From: an uncultured Bacilli bacterium
GTDB lineage: Bacteria; Bacillota_I; Bacilli_A; RF39; UBA660
Direction of reading: 5' to 3'
NCBI GenBank assembly: GCA_934096015.1
Contig: CAKOLD010000033.1
Location: forward strand, 1 to 10,169
DNA: 10,169 nucleotides
Shown: one piece after another, positions 1-6,700 of the stretch
How the letters are laid out: each line of letters begins with the position of its first letter
Position numbering within the stretch: the stretch's first letter is position 1
The notes under the pieces: model-generated
What the model was told of the DNA's origin: nothing
Seen by the model: the letters and a program-made list of their open reading frames with translations, nothing else
The model's database searches: none
Position numbers and translations under genes: made by a program

Positions 1-1
1 A

Positions 2-949
2 GTAAAGGCAGATTGCTATGGACTTGGTATAAAATGCATAGAAAGTATATTAAAAGGTGGTGCTAATTACTTAGCTGTATCATCCTTAGATGAAGCATTA
101 AAAGTAAGAAAAATTACAAGTGAAAGAATACTTGTTCTTGAACCAATTGATATAAATTATATTGATTTAGCTATTCAAAATAATATAACGCTTACTATTA
201 GTTCTCTTGATTATTTAATGAAAGTTAAAAATAAGAAATTTACTTGTCATATAAAAATAAATACAGGTATGAATAGACTTGGTATAAGTACTCGTGATGA
301 ATTAAATAAAGTATATAATATTATAATGAACTCTAATATTAAATTAGAAGGTATTTATACTCATCTTTATAAAGCAGATGATGTAACTATAACTAATGAA
401 CAATTTAAAACATTTGAACATATTACAAGTGATATAGACTTATCAAAAATAGAAATAGTACATATTCCTAATAGTAAGTGTATAACAACTTATAAAAAGA
501 AAGAATATGTTAATGGATGTAGAATGGGTATAATAATGTATGGCTTTGATGATAAATTAAATTTAGATAGTGTTTTTTCATTAAAATCAAAAATTATAGA
601 GATTAAACATATTAAATCAGGTGAAACAGTTGGATATGACGGCAAATATATAGCTTCTAAAGATGAAATTATAGGAATAGTACCAATTGGTTATAGAGAT
701 GGAATTATAAGAAAGAATACTGGTAGATATGTTTATATCAATAATAAAAAATATAAAATAGTGGGTAATATATGTATGGATATGTTATTTGTTTTAATTG
801 ATAATACAGTTAATATAAATGATACTGTCTATATTATTAAAGATAATAATCATATTAATGAAATAGCTAAATATTTAGATACAATTAATTATGAAATAAT
901 GTGTAGTATAAGTGATAGAGTAGATAGAAAATATGTAGAAAATATATAG
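2..949 (+). CDS. alr: Alanine racemase, 5'-truncated by the window edge
   Basis: This is a PLP-dependent enzyme that interconverts L- and D-alanine in the cytoplasm, supplying D-alanine for peptidoglycan. The reading frame is open from the first bases, and the visible part (about 315 residues) begins VKADCYGLG, the family's PLP-lysine motif, with the Schiff-base Lys encoded at 5-7. By comparison with the usual ~370-residue enzyme, only some 35-40 N-terminal residues are missing. Other family landmarks follow in order: IKINTGMNRLG (the Arg136-type residue), CRMGIIMYG (the Arg that contacts the PLP ring nitrogen), VGYDGKY with the catalytic Tyr (codon 635-637), PIGYRDG, GNICMD, and a C-terminal SDRVDRKY. 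The spacing between the catalytic Tyr and the Met of CMD (47 residues) matches Geobacillus Alr (Tyr265, Met312). No catalytic residue is lost. The TAG stop is followed at once by a terminator, so the gene ends its transcription unit. Confidence 0.93.
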   Translation, partial: VKADCYGLGIKCIESILKGGANYLAVSSLDEALKVRKITSERILVLEPIDINYIDLAIQNNITLTISSLDYLMKVKNKKFTCHIKINTGMNRLGISTRDELNKVYNIIMNSNIKLEGIYTHLYKADDVTITNEQFKTFEHITSDIDLSKIEIVHIPNSKCITTYKKKEYVNGCRMGIIMYGFDDKLNLDSVFSLKSKIIEIKHIKSGETVGYDGKYIASKDEIIGIVPIGYRDGIIRKNTGRYVYINNKKYKIVGNICMDMLFVLIDNTVNINDTVYIIKDNNHINEIAKYLDTINYEIMCSISDRVDRKYVENI

Positions 950-976
950 AAGAAAGGTACAAATCCTTCTTTTTTT
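950..976 (+). terminator. Rho-independent terminator after alr
   Basis: AGAAAGG (951-957) pairs with CCTTCT (965-970), with one bulged A and a 7-nt loop, and runs straight into a run of seven T (970-976). It begins one base after the alr stop codon. The stem is short and A-U rich, so efficiency may be partial, but the stem plus T-run geometry is typical. Confidence 0.7.
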
Positions 977-977
977 A

Positions 978-986
978 TGATAAAAT
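978..986 (+). promoter_or_regulatory. Candidate extended -10 promoter for ldh
   Basis: TGATAAAAT is a TGn extended -10 motif whose hexamer TAAAAT matches 5 of 6 positions of TATAAT. It directly follows the alr terminator. Transcription would start near 993, giving a very short leader with the ribosome-binding site AAGGAG (993-998) nine bases before the ldh ATG. No good -35 hexamer is visible (TACAAA at the 17-bp spacing), which extended -10 promoters tolerate. Confidence 0.5.
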
Positions 987-1007
987 ATTTATAAGGAGAA
1001 TAAAATT

Positions 1008-1916
1008 ATGAATAAAGTAATTATAATAGGTTGTGGTAATGTAGGAATGAGTTATGCATTTTCACTTTTAAATCAAAATACAAGTGTTAATGAACTTGTA
1101 CTTATTGATATTAATAAAGAAAGAATTATAGGAGAAGTAGCTGATTTAAATCATTGCTTAGCATTCTCACCATCTAAAATAGATATAAGAGTTGGAGACT
1201 ATACTGACTGCAAAGATGCTAAATTAATAGTTATTGCTGCTGGTGCTAATCAAAACCCAGGTGAAACTAGAATGGATTTAATAAATAAGAACTCAAAAAT
1301 ATTTAAATCAATAATAACAGAAGTAATGAAAAATGATTTTAAAGGATATTTTTTAGTTGCTACTAATCCTCTTGATATAATGACATATATTACATATAAA
1401 TATTCAGGTATGAAACAAAATAAAGTAATAGGTTCAGGAACAAGTTTAGATACAGCAAGACTTAGATATTTAATTGGTGAAAAAGTAAATATAAATCCAA
1501 AAAGCATACATACATATGTAATTGGAGAACATGGAGATTCTGAATTTGTATTATGGAGTTCTGCATTAATTGGAAGTGAAAGATTAGATAAATATTTAAC
1601 AGTTAACGAAATGGAAACAATCGAAAATGAAGTTAGAAATGCAGCATATGAAATTATAGAAAGAAAAGGTGCTACATATTATGGTATTGCTATGTGTTTA
1701 ACAAGAATAACTAATGCAATATTAAATAATGAAAATACTATCATTACAGTATCTAGTTATGATGAAAAAGATGATATATATTTTAGTACACCAACTGTTA
1801 TTAATAAGGATGGTGCTGTTAAAAAGATGGAAGTTGATCTAAATAGAACTGAACAAGAAAAATTAGATAATTCAATTAATGTGATAAAAGAAGCTATTAA
1901 AAAGATAGAAAAATAA
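1008..1916 (+). CDS. ldh: L-lactate dehydrogenase
   Basis: This 302-residue cytoplasmic enzyme reduces pyruvate to L-lactate with NADH, regenerating NAD+ in fermentation. The N-terminal Rossmann fold shows GCGNVG (residues 8-13) and the NAD-ribose acidic residue D34 at the end of the second strand. The mobile substrate loop reads NQNPGETR: Gln82 is the residue that distinguishes lactate from malate dehydrogenases (which have Arg there), and Arg88 is the catalytic loop arginine. Asn120 (ATNPLD), Asp148 and Arg151 (LDTARLR) and the proton-relay His175 (GEHGDSE) complete the active site. Length is slightly below the usual 310-320 residues. The ATG is preceded by AAGGAG nine bases away. The enzyme stands alone between alr and two unknown genes. 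Malate dehydrogenase or a 2-hydroxyacid dehydrogenase of the same superfamily is the only real alternative, and Gln82 argues against it. Confidence 0.93.
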   Translation: MNKVIIIGCGNVGMSYAFSLLNQNTSVNELVLIDINKERIIGEVADLNHCLAFSPSKIDIRVGDYTDCKDAKLIVIAAGANQNPGETRMDLINKNSKIFKSIITEVMKNDFKGYFLVATNPLDIMTYITYKYSGMKQNKVIGSGTSLDTARLRYLIGEKVNINPKSIHTYVIGEHGDSEFVLWSSALIGSERLDKYLTVNEMETIENEVRNAAYEIIERKGATYYGIAMCLTRITNAILNNENTIITVSSYDEKDDIYFSTPTVINKDGAVKKMEVDLNRTEQEKLDNSINVIKEAIKKIEK

Positions 1917-1937
1917 GATGTTTTATAATTAAAACTA

Positions 1938-1946
1938 TGATATAAT
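1938..1946 (+). promoter_or_regulatory. Extended -10 promoter for the two-gene unknown operon
   Basis: TGATATAAT contains a perfect TATAAT (1941-1946) preceded by TGA, an extended -10. The predicted start is near 1953. The ribosome-binding site AGAGAGG (1961-1967) and the ATG at 1975 follow at sensible distances. No convincing -35 is present. The motif is nearly the same as the one before ldh (TGATAAAAT). Confidence 0.65.
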
Positions 1947-1974
1947 TCATATGTAAATAGAGAGAGGTAAAATA

Positions 1975-2520
1975 ATGTATAACGAAGAAAATGAAACAGA
2001 ATCAATAGTAAATCCAGAATACGATTACTCAAATATTATTCCTAATAAGGAATATATTAAAGTATTAGTAAAATCATGTGAAGAAATGTATAAAAGATTA
2101 ATGAATTTAATTAAAGAAGATGAATTGAAAAATGAAAGATTAAAATATGAATATAGAAACTATGAATATAAAAAATATTTTGATACTGATTTTTCAGTAG
2201 ATATAAGAGAATCTAGCGTAGGAGATGGAAGTTTAGGACAACGTTTAACTTTTAGTGATTCAAATACATTCACAGAATATATAGACAGAAAAATAAATTT
2301 AGAATCACTAGTGATAGACTTGAACTTATCATATAAAAGAGGTTATGATGGAAAAGAAAAAGTACATTTAAATTCATTTAAAATTTCTTTTAAACCATAT
2401 AACATTAAATTTAGAAGAAAATCTAATTATAATGATGAAATTATGAATCAAATAGAAAATTATATAAAATCAATATTAGATAATTTTGCTACAGAGAATA
2501 CAATATTCTGTAATAAATAA
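1975..2520 (+). CDS. Hypothetical protein, soluble; first of a paralogous pair
   Basis: I do not recognise this 181-residue protein. It has no signal peptide or membrane segment. After an acidic N-terminus (rich in E and N), residues ~25-70 are strongly charged and probably helical or coiled-coil (KSCEEMYKRL ... KNERLKYEYRNYEYKKY). The rest alternates hydrophobic and polar residues like a beta-sheet domain (SLVIDLNLSY, NSFKISFKPYNIKF) and ends in a helix (MNQIENYIKSILDNF). The same order of helix, strands and final helix, with similar residues at several positions, appears in the N-terminal half of the next gene, so the two are probably old duplicates. The start is supported by AGAGAGG eight bases upstream and by the extended -10 promoter. 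It is separated from the next gene by 10 bases, so the two are co-transcribed. Function is unknown, and nothing links it directly to CRISPR beyond position. Confidence 0.75.
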   Translation: MYNEENETESIVNPEYDYSNIIPNKEYIKVLVKSCEEMYKRLMNLIKEDELKNERLKYEYRNYEYKKYFDTDFSVDIRESSVGDGSLGQRLTFSDSNTFTEYIDRKINLESLVIDLNLSYKRGYDGKEKVHLNSFKISFKPYNIKFRRKSNYNDEIMNQIENYIKSILDNFATENTIFCNK

Positions 2521-2530
2521 TGGAGGTAAT

Positions 2531-3475
2531 ATGTATTACGATACAATAAAATGTGAAAACAAAATAATATCAAGTGAAGCTTTAATGGAAATATTTCAAA
2601 CTATGAATGACACATTAAAGAAGTATGAAAGAATCTCAGAACAAGAAAAAATACAAAATCAAATGTTAGAAAGAAAATATCAAAAATTTATTTATAACTA
2701 TACAATAAGTAAATTATCATTTCAAATAAATTTTACTGATAACACTAATATTTCTATAGATAAATTTGAAACATTTAGTGGAATATTTTATAGTAGAATA
2801 AGTGAAATAAAAAATATATATGTAAGAATGGCGAGTTTATATGATACAAAAGAGGAGGAACAACAACCTAAATCATATAGACAATATATAACATTGGATA
2901 TATCAAATAAGAAAATGAATATATCAATTGAACTTAATAGTGATGATCCAAAATTTGATAATGTATATAATAAGATAAAAGAAAAGGTATTAATGGCTCC
3001 AGAAAAATATGATGACGTTATGAGAAATAAGAGTAAAATTATAAATGCTGTAACAGTGGCAACAGGAATGATACCTGCTATAATAATTACTTCAATATTT
3101 TTATTTGTACCTACTTTAAATAAAGTGTTTTTAAAGGGAATAGTTGTTTATCCTTTAGTAGCAGTATTTTTAATGTATACAATTGGTAGTATTATTGCTA
3201 ATTCAAAATTAGATAAGTATTATGATACAATTTCTCCAGATAAAAAATATGCTGGATATGATACAACTAATCATAAAAGTATATATAAAGACGATATGGA
3301 TTCTTATTTAAATACAAGTGATATTTTAATTGGTAGTAAAGTTAATAATTTAGTTTATCGTGAAAAAATAAACGAAATATATAATAAATATAAAAATTCA
3401 GTTTTACCAATGATACTTGTTCTTGCTGGAATTTCTGTTGTAGTTGCAATAGTTGGATTATTAATTGAATTATAA
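2531..3475 (+). CDS. Hypothetical membrane protein; second of a paralogous pair
   Basis: I do not recognise this 314-residue protein. I place the start at ATG 2531, since TGGAGGT (2521-2527) sits just before it. An in-frame ATG at 2486 would overlap the upstream gene and lacks such a site. Residues ~1-50 are helical and charged (TLKKYERISEQEKIQNQMLERKYQKF), followed by a beta-rich segment to ~140 (SKLSFQINFTDN, ITLDISNKKMNISIEL) and a helix DPKFDNVYNKIKEKV. This part parallels the whole upstream protein. Added to it are two hydrophobic segments (~172-196 and ~203-224), a soluble stretch rich in Tyr and Asp, and a C-terminal hydrophobic helix (~291-314) ending IVGLLIEL. The layout suggests a membrane-anchored protein with a large N-terminal soluble domain. 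There is no signal peptide. It is co-transcribed with the upstream gene and ends before a clear terminator. Function is unknown. Confidence 0.75.
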   Translation: MYYDTIKCENKIISSEALMEIFQTMNDTLKKYERISEQEKIQNQMLERKYQKFIYNYTISKLSFQINFTDNTNISIDKFETFSGIFYSRISEIKNIYVRMASLYDTKEEEQQPKSYRQYITLDISNKKMNISIELNSDDPKFDNVYNKIKEKVLMAPEKYDDVMRNKSKIINAVTVATGMIPAIIITSIFLFVPTLNKVFLKGIVVYPLVAVFLMYTIGSIIANSKLDKYYDTISPDKKYAGYDTTNHKSIYKDDMDSYLNTSDILIGSKVNNLVYREKINEIYNKYKNSVLPMILVLAGISVVVAIVGLLIEL

Positions 3476-3501
3476 ATAAAAAGATATTTTGATAATATTA
3501 T

Positions 3502-3524
3502 GGGTACTAGAAATAGTACTTTTT
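3502..3524 (+). terminator. Rho-independent terminator closing the unknown two-gene operon
   Basis: GTACTA (3504-3509) and TAGTAC (3514-3519) form a perfect 6-bp stem around a GAAA (GNRA) tetraloop, extended by G-T pairs at the base, and followed by TTTTT (3520-3524). It lies 26 bases after the stop of the membrane protein gene and separates that operon from the CRISPR locus. Confidence 0.8.
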
Positions 3525-3561
3525 GTATGTAATAATTTATATAAAATTTATATAGACATAA

Positions 3562-3589
3562 TTACCAAATATTGGTAAACTAGTATTAT
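3562..3589 (+). promoter_or_regulatory. Candidate cas operon promoter with overlapping operator-like dyad
   Basis: TTACCAAATATTGGTAA (3562-3578) is a perfect 7-bp inverted repeat around ATA, shaped like a dimeric repressor site. Its left arm gives a -35-like TTACCA (3562-3567), and 16 bp further on stands TATTAT (3584-3589), matching TATAAT at 5 of 6. This would start a cas9 message near 3596 that reads through the tracrRNA gene in antisense. The dyad could instead be structural. No other equally good + strand promoter is visible between 3525 and cas9. Confidence 0.35.
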
Positions 3590-3624
3590 TGAATATGTAG
3601 TTAGGCTATACAATTAAATACAAT

Positions 3625-3649
3625 AAAAAACGGCTAGCCTAAGCAGCCG
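3625..3649 (-). terminator. tracrRNA intrinsic terminator
   Basis: On the - strand CGGCT (3649-3645) pairs with AGCCG (3635-3631), enclosing a 9-nt loop, followed by six T (3630-3625). It forms the last hairpin of the tracrRNA and fixes its 3' end. The loop contains TTAGGCTA (3642-3635), which can also pair with TAGCCTAA at 3608-3601 beyond the T-run. Confidence 0.8.
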
Positions 3650-3683
3650 AACACATACGTGAGCATTTAGGGTAAAACCTTTA

Positions 3684-3720
3684 TTTTAACTCTCTATGTC
3701 ATTCTAAATGGTATTAGAAC
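3684..3720. repeat. Degenerate CRISPR repeat copy (anti-repeat DNA)
   Basis: This is a stand-alone, diverged copy of the array repeat, in the same + strand orientation as the array, six kilobases away. Positions 3693-3716 are identical to repeat positions 9-32. Differences are G for A at 3717, and ACTC (3689-3692) in place of repeat GT. It is the template for the tracrRNA anti-repeat, not part of an array, as no second copy lies nearby. Confidence 0.9.
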
Positions 3721-3726
3721 AATTAC

Positions 3727-3755
3727 ATGATATCAAATATATGGAGGTAAGTCAA
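3727..3755 (-). promoter_or_regulatory. tracrRNA promoter overlapping the cas9 translation start
   Basis: On the - strand TTGACT (3755-3750, 5 of 6 to TTGACA) is followed after exactly 17 bp by TATCAT (3732-3727, 5 of 6 to TATAAT), with an extended TGA before it. Start is predicted near 3720, the first base of the anti-repeat. The -35 box shares its last base with the A of the cas9 ATG, and the cas9 Shine-Dalgarno GGAGG (3743-3747) lies in the spacer. The -10 box overlaps the palindrome TGATATCA (3728-3735). Confidence 0.7.
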
Positions 3756-6700
3756 TGGAAAAATTTAAAAAATACAATATTGGATTGGATATTGGAACAA
3801 CTTCAGTTGGTTGGGCAGTAGTAGAAACTGAAAATCAAAAAATATTAAGAAAAGGTAATAAACCACTTTGGGGAATAAGACTTTTTGAAGAAGCAAGTAA
3901 AGCAGAAGGAAGAAGAAATTTTAGAAGTACAAGACGTAGATATGATAGAAGAAGACAGAGAATATCTTTATTACAAGAAGAATTTAAAGAAGAAATAAAT
4001 AAAGTAGATTCTAACTTTTACATAAAACTCCAAGAATCAAAATATGTTACTAGTGACACAATTAATAAAACAATTAAAATTACTGATTCAGAAAAAGAAA
4101 AACTAAAAAAGTATTTAAAAGAATGTCCTACTATTTATCATTTAAGAGAAAAATTAATTAATAATACAGAAAAAGAAGATATAAGATTAGTGTATCTAGC
4201 AATACACCATATAATAAAGTATAGAGGCAACTTTTTATATAATTCTAAAGGATTTAATGTAAATAATCTAAATATAGAAGAAAAAATAAAAGAAACATTT
4301 GATACTTATTTTAGCTATATCAATACAGAATATGATGATTATAGTAGTTTATTGGATATCAAAAAATTAAGTGAAGCATTAATGCAGCAATCTAAAAAAG
4401 ATGCAAGAGAAGAAATAAAAAATGTACTAACCGAATCAGGACTTTTTGAAAACAAAATCGTAAATGAATTTATCAAAATGATGATAGGAAATAAGTTTAA
4501 GATTACAACATTACTTTCTTTAGAAGATAGTGATAGTAAACTAGAAATAAGTTTTGATGGTACAGAATTTGAGGATAAATATGATGAAATAGAATCAATC
4601 ACTTTAGATAAAATAGAAATTTTAGAAATAATGAAAGAATTGTATGATACATTATTTTTAAAGAAATTATTTAAAGGTTCTAACGAAACAAATATATCAT
4701 CATTAATGGTTAAAAAATATAATGAGCATAAAGAAGATTTAAAATTTTTAAAGAAAATACTAAAAAACGATAAAGAATTATATAAGAAATTTTTTAAAAA
4801 TGATTGTATATATGAAAAATACATAACAAATAATATAACATATGATGAATTTATAAAAGAGGTTAATAATGCAATATCAAAAGTAAACATAGCAGATTAC
4901 AATTTATCAAATGAATATGTCTCTAAAATAGCACCAAAGATAGCAAATGGAAACTTTATGCCTAGAATAACATCTACTGAAAATGGAAAATATCCATATC
5001 AATTAAACAAAGATGAATTATTAAAAATAATAGAAAATCAAGGTAAATATTATCCATTTTTACTTAATAAAACAAATGATGGAACATATAAAGTTGCTAA
5101 ACTATTAGAATTTAGAATACCATATTTTGTTGGACCACTTGTAAACAGTAATCAAAGTAAATTTGCATGGATGGAAAGAAATATTCAAAATGTAAAAATA
5201 ACACCATACAATTTTGATGAAGTAATAAATAAAGAATTAACAGCTGAAAAATTTATCAAAAGAATGATTTCAAATTGTACTTATTTATTAAATGAACCAG
5301 CACTTCCTAATAATTCTATTAGTTATAATAATTTCAAAGTATTAAATGAATTAAAACAAATAAGAATAAATGGTGAATTATTAGAAATAAATTTACAACA
5401 TAAAATAATAGAAGAAGTATTCAAAAAGACAAATGGTACAATAACTGAAAAAAAATTTAAAGATTATTTATTAAGTAATAATGAATTTCCAATGCATGGA
5501 ACCGAACTTAATATAACAGGATATTCTGCTGATGGTGCATTTGCTAATAATATGCAATCATATGTTGATTTCTTTGGAGAAAATGGAATATTTAAAGATA
5601 CTTCTTACACTATAAATGATGCAGAAAATATAATAGAATGGATTACAATATTTGATGATAAAGATATACTAGAGCAAAAAGTAAGAAAAAATTATCCTGA
5701 ATTAAATGATTTAAAAATAAAATCATTATTAAGTAAAAAGTATAAAGGCTGGGGTAGTTTATCTTCTAAATTACTAAATACAAAATATTATGTTGATAAA
5801 AAATCAAATACTAAAAAATCAATATTAGATTTAATGTATGAAACAAAAGAAAATTTTATGCAGATAATCAATAATGATGAATATAACTTTCAACAAATGA
5901 TTAATGAGATTAATAATACTAATAATGATATTGAAAAATTAAGTTATAAAGTTGTCGAACCACTTGCTACTTCACCTGCTAATAAAAGAGGAATATATCA
6001 AGCATTAAAGATAGTTGATGAAATTGTTAATTATATAGGGTATGAACCTGAAAGTATAGCAATAGAAATGGCTAGGAATGAAGATAAAAAAGAAAGAAAA
6101 GACAATAAGAAAAAATATATAGAGAATCTTTATAAAAAGTCAAAAGATGAAATAGAAAATTATAATAAATTACAAAAAGAATTAAATCAAGAAGAAATTA
6201 ATTCACAAAAAATGTTCTTATATTTTATTCAAGAAGGAAAATGCTTATATTCTGGTAAACCATTAAATATTGAAGATTTAGATTCATATGAAATTGATCA
6301 TATAATCCCAAGAACGCTTATAAAAGATGATTCTATTGATAATAAGGCACTTGTTTATAGAGAATGTAATCAAAATAAAGCAGCTTCATATGTATTACCA
6401 CAAGAATATAGAAATAAATATAATCAAGAATGGTGGAAACATTTAAGAAAAATAGGATTAATGTCTGCTAAAAAATATCATAATTTAATTAGAAAAGAAT
6501 ATAGTGAAGAAGATATAGAAGGATTTATTAATAGACAGCTAGTTGAAACAAGACAAATAACAAAGCATGTTGCAAATATATTGAACACTTATTATAAAAA
6601 TACGAAAGTAATATATTTAAAAGCAAAATTATCACATGATTATAGAGATAGATATGATTTATTTAAATTTAGAGAAATCAATGATTATCATCACGCTCAT

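Larger units (their letters stand above)
3625..3720 (-). ncRNA. tracrRNA for the type II-A system
   Basis: This small RNA pairs with the CRISPR repeat of the pre-crRNA and scaffolds Cas9. Reading the - strand from 3720, the 5' part is an anti-repeat. Its + strand copy is identical to repeat positions 9-32 (24 nt, 3693-3716) with one mismatch at 3717. A 2 x 4 bulge follows (crRNA GU against tracrRNA GAGU), then a lower stem UAAAAU pairing with GUUUUA. This is the same geometry as the S. pyogenes duplex. Next come a nexus-like stem (AGGUUUUACCCU), a small CAC-GUAU-GUG hairpin, and a terminator stem CGGCU/AGCCG with six U. The predicted length is about 96 nt, close to the processed or short forms known from Streptococcus. 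A promoter on the same strand is predicted to start it almost exactly at 3720. It lies upstream of cas9 and divergent from it, a common type II-A place. Confidence 0.9.

Noticed and set aside
2486..2530. Upstream in-frame ATG extending the membrane protein by 15 residues
   Set aside because: It overlaps the previous gene and lacks a Shine-Dalgarno, while TGGAGGT sits directly before ATG 2531.
3538..3554. AT-only inverted repeat TATATAAA / TTTATATA
   Set aside because: Pure A/T palindromes are expected by chance in sequence this AT-rich, and there is no linked element.
3721..3800. A long-form tracrRNA acting as a natural single guide to repress cas9, as in S. pyogenes
   Set aside because: The predicted promoter starts transcription directly at the anti-repeat, leaving no 5' extension to act as a guide. 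I found no clear second - strand promoter inside the start of cas9.
4339..4890. Long open frame on the - strand inside cas9 (183 codons), and a similar 88-codon one at 6787-7053
   Set aside because: Both are antisense to conserved Cas9 coding sequence, have low-complexity Ser/Ile/Leu/Phe composition typical of reversed AT-rich genes, and lack ribosome-binding sites.
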